64,000 nt of DNA from Ferdinandcohnia sp036962705 (GTDB lineage: Bacteria > Bacillota > Bacilli > Bacillales > Bacillaceae_L). Every line of letters begins with the position of its first letter. The first letter of the stretch is position 1. Location: contig NZ_JBALOQ010000018.1 in assembly GCF_036962705.1 (NCBI RefSeq), positions 1 to 64,000 of the forward strand. The letters are read 5' to 3'. A program made the position numbers and the translations under genes. This document shows, in pieces, positions 8,576 to 17,145 of the stretch. Below the pieces are notes generated by a model that was not told the DNA's origin, ran no database searches, and saw only the letters and a program-made list of their open reading frames with translations.

Positions 8576-9534
8576 CTATCTATAATTGCTTTTGCTATTA
8601 AGTCTCCATGAAAGCGTCCGTTTTCAATAAAAATTTCATTCGCATTATTACCCGCTGCAATAACTCCCGAAATAAAAATTCCCTCCACATTCGTCTCCAT
8701 CGTGTCAGGGTTAAACATAGGTCTACCTGTATCCTTCTCAATCTGAACATTCATTTTTTGCAAAAAGCTATGATCTGGATGATAGCCCGTCATCGCAAAT
8801 ACGTAATCATTTTTTATTTTCTTTTGCTCTTCACCAACTTGATAGACCAAGGCATCTTCTGTAATTTCAACTACATTTGCATTAAATTCCATATTTATAA
8901 TACCATTACGAACCAGTGATTCAAACTCAGGTAAGATCCATGGCTTTATGCTTGAGGAGTATTCGGATCCACGATATAAGACAGTAACTCTTGCATCAGC
9001 ATTTACAAGCTCTAAAGCTGCATCTATACTTGAGTTCTTTCCTCCTATTACAACAACATCTTTATCGAAATACGGATGTGGTTCTTTAAAATAATGAAAA
9101 ACTTTAGATAGATTTTCACCAGGAACATTCATATAATTCGGATTGTCATAATAGCCAGTCGCAACAATCACATATTTTGCCTGATATTCATCTTTAGTGG
9201 TTGTGATTTTAAATTGATCATTTTCAAGTTTCATGACACCTGTTACTTTTTCAAAAGCATGTACACTAATTTTTTCGCGTTTTGCTACTTCTCGATAATA
9301 AGCCAAAGCTTGATTTCTTTTTGGCTTACGACCCTCAATAATAAATGGAACATTCCCGATTTCTAGTTTCTCGCTTGTACTAAAGAATGTTTGATGTGTA
9401 GGATAATGGTAAATGGCATTTACAATATTCCCTTTTTCAATTACCAGTGGTTTGATTCCGATATTCTGCAGTGCAATGGCAGCTGCTAAACCACAGGGGC
9501 CTCCCCCAATAATGATGACTTCTTCTGATTGCAT
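8569..9534 (-). CDS. ypdA: Bacillithiol disulfide reductase YpdA
   Basis: An FAD-dependent, NADPH-binding flavoprotein of 321 residues. The FAD dinucleotide motif GGGPCGLAAAIAL is near residue 10 with the conserved Cys. A second Rossmann motif, VVIGGKNSSIDAALE, is near residue 160. In Bacillus and Staphylococcus, YpdA recycles oxidised bacillithiol (BSSB). The start at 9534 (MQSEEV) has AGGA 9 bases upstream; a GTG at 9543 is less likely. Placement before gudB is conserved with B. subtilis. Confidence 0.93.
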   Translation of the reverse strand: MQSEEVIIIGGGPCGLAAAIALQNIGIKPLVIEKGNIVNAIYHYPTHQTFFSTSEKLEIGNVPFIIEGRKPKRNQALAYYREVAKREKISVHAFEKVTGVMKLENDQFKITTTKDEYQAKYVIVATGYYDNPNYMNVPGENLSKVFHYFKEPHPYFDKDVVVIGGKNSSIDAALELVNADARVTVLYRGSEYSSSIKPWILPEFESLVRNGIINMEFNANVVEITEDALVYQVGEEQKKIKNDYVFAMTGYHPDHSFLQKMNVQIEKDTGRPMFNPDTMETNVEGIFISGVIAAGNNANEIFIENGRFHGDLIAKAIIDRK

Positions 9535-9552
9535 GTTTGTCACTCCTAATCA

Positions 9553-9800
9553 AATGCACCTTGGCGTATTTGCGCCCAGATTTTTTAGGCCCACACGAGG
9601 AGGGTCACAAAGACGTTGCCACAGGACGTGGCGTTCTTAGTCTTTGATCCCACGCTCGAAAAATTACCTTGGTAAATCGCATGTCTCCGCCGGAAGCTCT
9701 AACTTTATTCAGCCAGGGTTAAAACCCGCACTGAATTGGTTTCTCTTGTAGAATTCATCCCCACTTAAAAAGTTAAGGGACTTCTTTCTGAATAAACTTA
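9553..9800. repeat. Dispersed repeat family B, long copy B1
   Basis: It has the leader ATGCACCTTGGCGTATTTGCG. A hairpin module follows, with GGGTCACAAAGACGTTGCC, ACAGGACGTGGCG and TTAGTCTTTGATC, then CTCCGCCGGAAGC and TTATTCAGCCAGGGTT. Related copies lie at 48391-48577, 50107-50266 and 62820-62990. It is non-coding and sits between ypdA and the gudB terminator. Confidence 0.8.
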
Positions 9801-9832
9801 AAATCTCCTACCATAAAATGATAGGAGATTTC
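9801..9832 (-). terminator. Intrinsic terminator of gudB
   Basis: A perfect stem, AAATCTCCTA at 9801-9810 with TAGGAGATTT at 9822-9831, lies just past the gudB stop. Confidence 0.75.
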
Positions 9833-9850
9833 TGTTAATCCTGCAAGGAA

Positions 9851-11134
9851 TTAAATCCAACCTCTAAAGCGAGACGCTTCTGCCATTTTTCTTACCCCCA
9901 CCATGTAGGCAGCAAGTCTCATGTCAACACGTCTATTTTGCGCAGTTGAATAAATATTTTCAAATGATTTGACCATTACTTTTTCGAGCTTTTCTTCTAC
10001 TTCTTCCTCTGACCAGTAATAGCCTTGGTTATTTTGAACCCATTCGAAATAGGACACAGTCACCCCGCCGGCACTTGCTAAAACGTCAGGTACGAGGAGG
10101 ATTCCTCTTTCAGTTAAGATTTGTGTCGCTTCAAGTGTTGTAGGACCGTTTGCTGCTTCCACTACTATACTTGCTCGAATATTATTTGCATTTTCTTCTG
10201 TAATTTGGTTCTCGATAGCTGCAGGAACAAGAATATCACAATCAAGTTCCAATAGCTCCTTGTTTGTAATGGTATCGTTAAATAGCTTAGTAACTGTCCC
10301 AAAGCTATCACGACGATCTAATAAGTAATCAATATCTAAACCATTTGGATCATATAAACCGCCATATGCATCAGAGATACCAATTACCTTAGCACCTGCA
10401 TCATGCATGAATTTTGATAAAAAGCTACCCGCATTTCCAAAGCCTTGAACAACTACACGAGCACCTTCTAAATTAATGCCACGTTTCTTTGCTGCTTCAC
10501 GAATACAAAGTGTTACACCCTTCGCTGTTGCAGACTCACGGCCATGTGAACCACCTAATACTAGTGGTTTTCCAGTGATGAATCCAGGTGAGTTAAATTC
10601 GTCAATTCGACTATACTCATCCATCATCCATGCCATAATTTGAGAATTCGTAAATACATCTGGAGCCGGGATATCCTTTGTAGGACCAACGATTTGACTT
10701 ATTGCACGAACATATCCACGACTAAGTCGCTCAAGTTCACGGAATGACATATCTCTAGGGTCGCAAATGATTCCACCTTTTCCTCCACCATATGGTAAAT
10801 CGACGATGCCGCATTTCAAACTCATCCAAATCGAAAGCGCTTTAACTTCCTTTTCAGTAACATTTGGGTGAAAGCGAATTCCACCTTTAGTTGGACCTAC
10901 AGCATCATTATGCTGTGCGCGATAGCCTGTAAAGATTTTTACAGAACCATCATCCATTCTTACTGGAATTTTAACGGTCATCATTCGGATTGGTTCTTTT
11001 AAAAGCTCGTATACTTCCTCAGGGTACCCTAATTTTTCTAATGCCTTATGTATGACTGTTTGTGTAGATTTGAGGACATCCATTTTCTCTTCGTTATTTT
11101 TTTTTGCAATGTCCTTATTATTTTCGGCTACCAT
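9851..11134 (-). CDS. gudB: NAD-dependent glutamate dehydrogenase GudB
   Basis: Catabolic glutamate dehydrogenase, which oxidises glutamate to 2-oxoglutarate and ammonia. It has 427 residues, as in B. subtilis GudB. The active-site loop is DLPYGGGKGG, the catalytic region PAPDVFTNSQIMAWMMDEY, and the NAD-binding site VVQGFGNAGS. The segment TEKEVKALSIWM carries VKA only once, so it lacks the three-residue duplication that makes gudB cryptic in B. subtilis 168. This looks like an active allele. GGGAGG lies 7 bases before the ATG at 11134. Assignment as gudB rather than rocG rests on the ypdA-mecB context. Confidence 0.94.
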   Translation of the reverse strand: MVAENNKDIAKKNNEEKMDVLKSTQTVIHKALEKLGYPEEVYELLKEPIRMMTVKIPVRMDDGSVKIFTGYRAQHNDAVGPTKGGIRFHPNVTEKEVKALSIWMSLKCGIVDLPYGGGKGGIICDPRDMSFRELERLSRGYVRAISQIVGPTKDIPAPDVFTNSQIMAWMMDEYSRIDEFNSPGFITGKPLVLGGSHGRESATAKGVTLCIREAAKKRGINLEGARVVVQGFGNAGSFLSKFMHDAGAKVIGISDAYGGLYDPNGLDIDYLLDRRDSFGTVTKLFNDTITNKELLELDCDILVPAAIENQITEENANNIRASIVVEAANGPTTLEATQILTERGILLVPDVLASAGGVTVSYFEWVQNNQGYYWSEEEVEEKLEKVMVKSFENIYSTAQNRRVDMRLAAYMVGVRKMAEASRFRGWI

Positions 11135-11424
11135 TTGTAAACCTCCCAAGATTTTTCGCGAGAATCAGTTCCTATTACTCAAAGGTGTAAACAAGAAGCT
11201 GGAAATGCCGAGATTTCGGTTATTAAAATATGATTTCACATTCTTGATGGAATAAAATAAAGACAGAAATAACATCTATTTTCCAGATAGTATTATTGTC
11301 CACCTTTCCAGTCACTAGTATACACCTTCCATATGTTTATGCAAGATGAAAAATAAAGAATCTTCATTTTTATTTATAAATAAAATCGCTGTTAACATCG
11401 ATACTTATAAAATTTATTAACATA
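11135..11424 (-). promoter_or_regulatory. gudB upstream region with a weak sigma-A promoter candidate
   Basis: This gap holds no gene that I can support. On the minus strand TTGCAT, 16 bases, then TATACT could form a sigma-A promoter about 190 bases before gudB. The rest is AT-rich, with no clear operator that I can name. Confidence 0.35.
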
Positions 11425-11458
11425 GAGAAAAACCCCTATACATTGTTAGAGGCTTTTC
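11425..11458 (-). terminator. Intrinsic terminator of mecB
   Basis: On the minus strand GCCTCTA pairs with TAGGGGT around a short loop and is followed by TTTTTC. It lies directly after the mecB stop. Confidence 0.7.
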
Positions 11459-12049
11459 TTATTTATTAATAAAATAGTTGTAAATTTCCTTCATTGCATT
11501 TTCTTTAAAAAGTATTTTTCCATATTCATGAACCCGGTATTTCGTAATTGTCGCAGGATTTCCAAATTCGGCTAAAATGGCAATGACGTTTTCTGTTTGA
11601 ATGGCTGAATTGTCTTCAAGTAATAAATAAAAATAATCTTTATATGAATATAATCTGCCGCCAACTATTGATAAACTGTTTAATCTGGTTGAAAGTTGAA
11701 TCACATCTTCAAATGTATGAAACTCATAAAATATATCTTTACTTTCATCAAGAGTAACCTGCATTTCAATATAATCTTCATCCATAAATTCTTCGTCTTC
11801 AAGGTCCCCTACTGAATTTGTTACAATAATGACCATACCTTGTGCTTGTAAAGAATATACTTCAACAGCAATTGGTCCGTCCGCTTCAAAGCCTAATTCG
11901 ACACTTGCTTCTTCGATCATATCACGAAATAATTGGTGGACCTTAAGTGAATCTGACAAAAGATCATCTTTAGTGAGGCCACGATCAACAAGATCATCGA
12001 ATGTTAGAAAAATCTTGATTTTATTATAAGTTAAGCGCTCAAGACGCAT
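11459..12049 (-). CDS. mecB: Adaptor protein MecB (YpbH)
   Basis: A 196-residue MecA-family adaptor. The N-terminal substrate-binding part starts MRLERLTYNKIKIFLTFDDL, followed by an acidic linker around residues 90-105 and a C-terminal ClpC-binding domain. MecB is the paralog of MecA and delivers substrates to ClpCP. Residue length matches B. subtilis YpbH (194). It lies between ypbG and gudB, as in B. subtilis. Confidence 0.92.
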   Translation of the reverse strand: MRLERLTYNKIKIFLTFDDLVDRGLTKDDLLSDSLKVHQLFRDMIEEASVELGFEADGPIAVEVYSLQAQGMVIIVTNSVGDLEDEEFMDEDYIEMQVTLDESKDIFYEFHTFEDVIQLSTRLNSLSIVGGRLYSYKDYFYLLLEDNSAIQTENVIAILAEFGNPATITKYRVHEYGKILFKENAMKEIYNYFINK

Positions 12050-12159
12050 AAAAAACCCTCCCTCACCATCACACCTACAGCAACCGTTACTTTATTTTAT
12101 GAAGAAATATAAATTATGTTCTTGATTTAGCGTTGATAGGGCATTTTTTGCAAATCGTA

Positions 12160-12933
12160 TTAGATATTCGATGATTGAAGAGTAATCAAATGTGTTTCGG
12201 GTGGTGCACCAAGCCGTAACGGTATACCAGATGTACCATATCCATTACTAATGAAAATGGTCATCCCGTCTTTATACTCTACACCGCCTTTGGGGTATAG
12301 CCCAAATTTCCAAAATCGAATTTGTCCACCATGGGTATGCCCAGACAGTATGAGATTAATTTTGTTCTTAGGTTGGAGATCATTTTTAATTTCTGGATTA
12401 TGGCTAACCAAAATTTTAAAATTTGCTTCATCCCCTGCATCGAATAGAGCAAGGTCCAACCTGCTTCTCCCTACCTTCAAATCATCTATCCCAAGGAGAG
12501 CAAGCTTCTCACCTTCTGCTGTTTCAAAAAACATCGCCGTATTATCAAGAATCTTTATTCCCATACTTAATAGCAAAGAATCAAGTTCATGGTAATCCAC
12601 TTCATAATCATTATTTCCCCAAACGAAATAGGTTGGTCCAACTGTTTTAATCAATTGAAGGTTTTTTTTTACACGTTCAAAAGGGACACCCTTTTCTGTT
12701 AAATCCCCTCCAATTATGACAATATCTGCTTTCCCTTTTACTTCATTAATAATATTCTTAGATACCTCTCTTTTGTGAATATCCGAAATAAAGAATATGG
12801 TAATCTTTCCGAAGCTTTTAGGAAAATCCGTAAATGTAAATGTATTCGTTACAACACGATCTACTCTTGCTTCCTTCCACATATAAAAAAGGAGTAGCAC
12901 TCCAATAAATAAAATCCCGAAAATATATAGCAT
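12160..12933 (-). CDS. ypbG: Metallophosphoesterase YpbG
   Basis: A 257-residue protein with an N-terminal membrane segment (about 1-17) followed by a calcineurin-like phosphoesterase domain. All metal motifs are visible in order: SDIH, GGDLTE, GNND, SHNPE and SGHTHGGQ. Natural substrate unknown. The single anchor suggests it acts at the membrane. It keeps the B. subtilis location upstream of mecB. Confidence 0.9.
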   Translation of the reverse strand: MLYIFGILFIGVLLLFYMWKEARVDRVVTNTFTFTDFPKSFGKITIFFISDIHKREVSKNIINEVKGKADIVIIGGDLTEKGVPFERVKKNLQLIKTVGPTYFVWGNNDYEVDYHELDSLLLSMGIKILDNTAMFFETAEGEKLALLGIDDLKVGRSRLDLALFDAGDEANFKILVSHNPEIKNDLQPKNKINLILSGHTHGGQIRFWKFGLYPKGGVEYKDGMTIFISNGYGTSGIPLRLGAPPETHLITLQSSNI

Positions 12934-13077
12934 GATTCACGCCCTAACTATTAAGAGATTAATCATTTATTCTTTTTAAATATAAGGATATGATACCATA
13001 AATTATGGAAAAGGCTATCAATAAAAGCGTTTGTCAAATTCCATATAATAATAAAAATTTTCCAACCGCCTATCTTG

Positions 13078-13106
13078 TCATTTTTTAACATCATAAACCA
13101 TACAGT
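13078..13106 (+). promoter_or_regulatory. Sigma-E type promoter of cotJABC
   Basis: TCATTTT at 13078-13084, a spacer of exactly 14 bases, and CATACAGT at 13099-13106 match the sigma-E consensus (KMATATT, 14, CATACAHT) at 6 of 7 and 7 of 8 positions. It lies 44 bases before cotJA. Mother-cell expression of cotJ is known in B. subtilis. Confidence 0.65.
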
Positions 13107-13149
13107 AAAATGACATCGTTTTGTATTTTGACATCAAGGAGGTTATTTC

Positions 13150-13380
13150 ATGTTTACTACTAGGAAATCCTATTTTCCCTTCGTAAGCCCATTCGACCCT
13201 TGTGTACCGATCACACGTAAAACATACGTTACCCCACCAAATCTTTATATCCCATTTCAACCAGCAAATCTACCTCAATTCTCACCTAAGGAAGCCTTAT
13301 ACACAGGGACACTTTGGAAAATCTTTTACGATCCATATTTTGGTCCAAATGAACCGAAAAGGGAGGCTAAAAGTGAATGA
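13150..13380 (+). CDS. cotJA: Spore coat-associated protein CotJA
   Basis: A 76-residue Pro- and aromatic-rich coat protein. The segments SPFDPCVPITRKTY, TPPNLYIPFQP and the C-terminal EALYTGTLWKIFYDPY are typical of CotJA. AAGGAGG lies 8 bases before the ATG. First gene of cotJABC, overlapping cotJB by ATGA. It belongs to the polypeptide composition of the spore coat. Confidence 0.93.
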   Translation: MFTTRKSYFPFVSPFDPCVPITRKTYVTPPNLYIPFQPANLPQFSPKEALYTGTLWKIFYDPYFGPNEPKREAKSE

Positions 13381-13646
13381 ACCCTAAACAGATGCCCCCA
13401 GAGTATTATGCGTTATTAGAGGATTTACAGGCTTTGGATTTTGTGTTAGTTGAACTCACATTGTATCTTGATACCCATCCTAATGATTATGAAGCCATCC
13501 AACAATTTAACACTGTTTCACAGCAACGAAGAAAGGTCGCAAATCAATATGAAGAGAGATTTGGGCCTTTGACTCAATTTGGTCGTTATAGCTATTCTAG
13601 TTACCCTTGGAACTGGGATGACGAACCTTGGCCGTGGCAGGTTTAA
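13377..13646 (+). CDS. cotJB: Spore coat protein CotJB
   Basis: An 89-residue acidic helical protein containing YYALLEDLQALDF and LYLDTHPNDYEAI, with a Trp- and Tyr-rich tail ending WNWDDEPWPWQV. This pattern is specific to CotJB. It overlaps cotJA by 4 bases, so the two are probably coupled in translation. Present in the spore coat; biochemical role not established. Confidence 0.94.
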   Translation: MNPKQMPPEYYALLEDLQALDFVLVELTLYLDTHPNDYEAIQQFNTVSQQRRKVANQYEERFGPLTQFGRYSYSSYPWNWDDEPWPWQV

Positions 13647-13687
13647 TAATCTAAATCGTTATTTTACAGGGGGAGGAATATACATCC

Positions 13688-14257
13688 ATGTGGATTTATG
13701 AAAAAAAGCTGCAATATCCTGTCAAAGTGAGTACGTGTAATCCAATGTTAGCAAAGTTTCTGATTGAACAATATGGTGGCGCAGACGGTGAGTTAGCTGC
13801 CGCATTACGTTATTTAAATCAACGGTACACAATACCCGGAAAAGTTATTGGGTTGTTAAATGATATTGGAACAGAAGAGTTCGCTCATTTGGAAATGATT
13901 GCGACAATGGTATATAAACTTACAAAAGACGCTACCCCCGATCAATTAAAAGCTGCGGGTCTCGGTGCACACTATGTGAACCATGACTCCGCATTATTTT
14001 ACGAAAATGCTGGTGGGGTACCATTTACTGCAACATATATCCAGGCAAAGGGCGACCCTATTGCTGATTTATATGAAGATATCGCAGCAGAAGAGAAAGC
14101 AAGAGCGACCTATCAATGGATCATCAACATGAGTGATGACCCGGACTTAAATGATAGCTTGCGTTTCTTACGAGAGCGTGAAATTATCCATTCCCAACGA
14201 TTTAGAGAAGCAGTAGAAATACTTAAAGATGAACGGGATAAAAAGAAATTCTTCTAA
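13688..14257 (+). CDS. cotJC: Spore coat manganese catalase-like protein CotJC
   Basis: A 189-residue member of the manganese catalase family. Ferritin-like helices carry putative metal ligands: ELAAALRYL, GTEEFAHLEMI, EDIAAEEKARATY and REREIIHSQRF each supply Glu/His. GGGAGG precedes the ATG. Third gene of cotJABC. In B. subtilis this operon lies elsewhere on the chromosome, so its place between ypbG and ypbE reflects rearrangement or insertion. Confidence 0.94.
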   Translation: MWIYEKKLQYPVKVSTCNPMLAKFLIEQYGGADGELAAALRYLNQRYTIPGKVIGLLNDIGTEEFAHLEMIATMVYKLTKDATPDQLKAAGLGAHYVNHDSALFYENAGGVPFTATYIQAKGDPIADLYEDIAAEEKARATYQWIINMSDDPDLNDSLRFLREREIIHSQRFREAVEILKDERDKKKFF

Positions 14258-14313
14258 AATGAGTAAATAGCAAATGGTAAAATATGAGCTTGTACATGCG
14301 TAGATGTCTGATC

Positions 14314-14346
14314 AAAAAAAATAACGCGAGGAACACTCGCGTTATT
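14314..14346 (-). terminator. Terminator between cotJC and ypbE
   Basis: A perfect 11-base-pair stem (AATAACGCGAG at 14320-14330, CTCGCGTTATT at 14336-14346) has a T run on the minus strand. It serves ypbE and may also stop cotJC transcripts. Confidence 0.85.
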
Positions 14347-14359
14347 TAGCATTTTGTTA

Positions 14360-15025
14360 CTAATTTATTTTTATAGGAATTCGTAATACCTTACCTTCAA
14401 TTACGGTATCGCCATTTAGGTTATTCCATCTTCTAATTAATTCTTCCCCATCACGGCTGTTATAATATTTCATGGAAATCCGATATAGATTTTCGTCTGC
14501 TTGCACCTTATGATACTTTACATCATAACGATCCTTCGGTTGTTCTTGCTGTTGTACAGGTTGCTTTGTTGCTTCAGCTGTAGCTTGAGGATTGTTTTCG
14601 ACTACACTTTGAACGGATTCTTCAACAGTTGGCGCTTCCACTTCCTCTTGTTTTACCACTTCAGGCTGATTTTGCTCTTCTTGTTCTTTATTAGGTTCAT
14701 GTTCGATATTATCAGGTTCTTCTTCTTGCTCATTGACATTAGGAGTTTGCACAGTCTTATCCTCGTCTTCGTAGCTGAAGCTATCAAAATTTGCACTCTT
14801 TTTTATAGGTGTTGATTCTAGCTTGTCTGGATTCGAATTAAATTTAAAGCTAAGGATTGCAACTGGAAGTAATATAAATAAAAGAGCTAGCAATCGAACA
14901 ATCGGGTATTTAATTTTAACTTTTGTTTTCTTTTTCTTCGTTTTATGAAATTCACCTCGAGGTGGTAATGTCGAAGTGCTTTTTTCTATTTCAACTGACT
15001 TTTCTTCCTCTTCAGGCTGCTTCAA
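14360..15025 (-). CDS. ypbE: Membrane-anchored LysM-domain protein YpbE
   Basis: A 221-residue protein: a basic cytoplasmic N-terminus with KKKKTKVKIK, one membrane segment (about 42-60), a long acidic Glu/Gln-rich linker (about 70-165), and a C-terminal LysM domain (about 170-220, YHKVQADENLYRISMKYY). LysM binds peptidoglycan, so the C-terminus faces the wall. Architecture and place match B. subtilis YpbE. Function otherwise unknown. Confidence 0.9.
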   Translation of the reverse strand: MKQPEEEEKSVEIEKSTSTLPPRGEFHKTKKKKTKVKIKYPIVRLLALLFILLPVAILSFKFNSNPDKLESTPIKKSANFDSFSYEDEDKTVQTPNVNEQEEEPDNIEHEPNKEQEEQNQPEVVKQEEVEAPTVEESVQSVVENNPQATAEATKQPVQQQEQPKDRYDVKYHKVQADENLYRISMKYYNSRDGEELIRRWNNLNGDTVIEGKVLRIPIKIN

Positions 15026-15043
15026 GACTATACCTCCTCTAAT

Positions 15044-15637
15044 TTAATGACTACGCAAATAATCTATTCTAAGCTTTACAGCAAAAATAAAATCAATCCA
15101 AAAATGAGCATATACCGTAATCCACAGATTTTGATAGAGCTCATAAATATATCCTAATAAAAAGCTCAAAAAAACGACAGATATCAATAAAACCCATTTA
15201 TATAAATAGCGTACATGTAGTAATGCGAAAATAGAGCTAGCTATGATTAATCCAAAATGAGTTTGAATGACACCTCTAAACAATATTTCTTCCGAAAAGG
15301 AAATCAATAAACATAAAATAAAAATATGTGGGATGCTTCGTTTTTGGAAAATACGTTCATTAATCCCGCCATCATCATACATTGCTTCAGGAAGCCACTT
15401 CATCAGCAAAAAGTCAACAAAGACAACTACTAATGCAAAGGCAGAACCAATAAGGAGAATATTCCAGTCCTTCCAATCCCATAGCTTAATAAATGAAGAC
15501 CAATTGTCAAACAAGAAAAAACCAAGGACCAAAGACACAACTAAAAGAATTCCTTGAGTTAAATAAAGGTGAAAAACAATTTCTTTATCCGGTAAATGTT
15601 TGATAATATCAGCTTGGCGCCTACCCATATTCTTCAC
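15044..15637 (-). CDS. ypbD: CPBP-family intramembrane protease YpbD
   Basis: A polytopic membrane protein of 197 residues from the CPBP (Abi/CAAX prenyl-endopeptidase-like) family. The motifs are SEEILFRG (EExxxR), FALLHVRY, and a final His in AHFWIDFIFA. The first codon, GTG at 15637, overlaps the recS stop (GTGA); an in-frame ATG at 15628 is an alternative. Substrate unknown. B. subtilis YpbD holds the same position. Confidence 0.9.
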   Translation of the reverse strand: MKNMGRRQADIIKHLPDKEIVFHLYLTQGILLVVSLVLGFFLFDNWSSFIKLWDWKDWNILLIGSAFALVVVFVDFLLMKWLPEAMYDDGGINERIFQKRSIPHIFILCLLISFSEEILFRGVIQTHFGLIIASSIFALLHVRYLYKWVLLISVVFLSFLLGYIYELYQNLWITVYAHFWIDFIFAVKLRIDYLRSH

Positions 15638-17145
15638 CCATTTCTATGAAAGATGCGATGTAATTCTTGTCTCCAAGAAGGCAGCTTCCACTCATTTCCC
15701 CCATTTAATTTGCGTTTGTACATATCCCAGTCTATTTCACATAAATCACAGCAGGATGAAGGTTTCTGTTCAAGGTTTTCATCAAAATAAGTTAAAATTG
15801 CTTCACGTCGACACCCTTGTGTTTTTATCCACTTCTCCATCAGCTTTAGTTTTTTCAGCTTATAAGCATATCGCTTACTTGCAGCTTCATCGACGAGATG
15901 GATGCCATTTTGTACGTCAACTTGCGTTTGAATGACCTCGTCCAAAGACAGATATAATTGAATAAATCTCCATTGAACTTCTGATACACTATAGACTGTA
16001 AAGAAGTACTCCTCAACTGTTTTTGTAAATATGAATTTACCCTTTTCATTAATCTCCTGATTGATATATTCAATCACTAATTGAGTTTGTTCTTTCGTCG
16101 GAAGTTCATATTTTATTAAACTTTGAGGAATTTCATGGTCCATTTCATGATGAAGCAAAATGGCAACACTCGGATTTCCGTCCCTACCAGCACGTCCTAT
16201 TTCCTGTAAATACGCCTCCATTTGTGAAGGATAATGAAAATGAATGACAAATCGAATATCGGGCTTATTTACACCCATTCCAAATGCATTCGTACAGCAA
16301 ATAATGGATAATTGGTTATTGATAAATTGCTCCTGGATCAGCATTCTTTTTTCCTGCTCCATCCCGCCGTGATAAAAAGCAACTCGTTCAAAGCCTTTAT
16401 CCTTTAAATATTGCGCAATATTTTCAGCCAAGATTCGACTTGAGAAATAGATAATTCCTGGTCCCTGTAACTCTCTTGCAAGGTTTACGAGCATTTCTTT
16501 TTTGTTTTCAGGAGAATCAACCTTTTTCACTATGGTTGCAATATTTGGTCGATCTATAGAGTGAATATGCATTCTTGGATTTGTTAATTGTAAGGTTCCC
16601 TTGATATCCTCAAAAACCTCTTTTGTCGCCGTTGCTGTTAAGGCAAGACAAGGTGGAGATCCTAATCTTTTGCGAATATCACCTAACCTTGAATAGTCGG
16701 GACGAAAATCATGTCCCCATTGTGAAATACAATGGGCCTCATCCACAACAAATAGAGAAAAGTGAATTCCTTTTAATCGGTTCATGAAATATTTCGATTG
16801 TAGTATTTCAGGTGATGCAAAGATATATTTATATTTGTGTATGCTTGGCATGATTTTCTTTTTTCTTTCGTTCGATAAGAAGCTATTTAGAGCAATTACC
16901 CTTTTTTCACCCATTTTCTTTAATTGAAGCACCTGGTCCTCCATTAATGCAACAAGTGGTGAAATGATAAGAACACTACCTTCAAGAATTTGAGCGGGTA
17001 ACTGATAGCAAAGTGATTTTCCTCCTCCTGTTGGTAAAAGGGCAATGACGTCATGCCCTCTAAGAATATCTTCGATGATATCCTTTTGCCCTACCCGAAA
17101 GGTAGAATGATTAAATTTTCCTCTTAATATCGCCTCAAGATTCAT
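15634..17145 (-). CDS. recS: RecQ-family ATP-dependent DNA helicase RecS (YpbC)
   Basis: A 503-residue superfamily 2 helicase. Motifs in order: LPTGGGKSLCYQLP (Walker A, about residue 37), DEAHCISQWGHDFRPDY (Walker B and RecQ aromatic-rich loop), LTATAT, and GRAGRDG (motif VI). A short zinc-binding RQC-like part with several Cys (CCDLCEIDW) lies near the C-terminus, and no HRDC domain is evident. This short form corresponds to B. subtilis RecS (496 residues), which acts in replication and repair with RecQ. It overlaps ypbB and ypbD by 4 bases each. Confidence 0.94.
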   Translation of the reverse strand: MNLEAILRGKFNHSTFRVGQKDIIEDILRGHDVIALLPTGGGKSLCYQLPAQILEGSVLIISPLVALMEDQVLQLKKMGEKRVIALNSFLSNERKKKIMPSIHKYKYIFASPEILQSKYFMNRLKGIHFSLFVVDEAHCISQWGHDFRPDYSRLGDIRKRLGSPPCLALTATATKEVFEDIKGTLQLTNPRMHIHSIDRPNIATIVKKVDSPENKKEMLVNLARELQGPGIIYFSSRILAENIAQYLKDKGFERVAFYHGGMEQEKRMLIQEQFINNQLSIICCTNAFGMGVNKPDIRFVIHFHYPSQMEAYLQEIGRAGRDGNPSVAILLHHEMDHEIPQSLIKYELPTKEQTQLVIEYINQEINEKGKFIFTKTVEEYFFTVYSVSEVQWRFIQLYLSLDEVIQTQVDVQNGIHLVDEAASKRYAYKLKKLKLMEKWIKTQGCRREAILTYFDENLEQKPSSCCDLCEIDWDMYKRKLNGGNEWKLPSWRQELHRIFHRNG

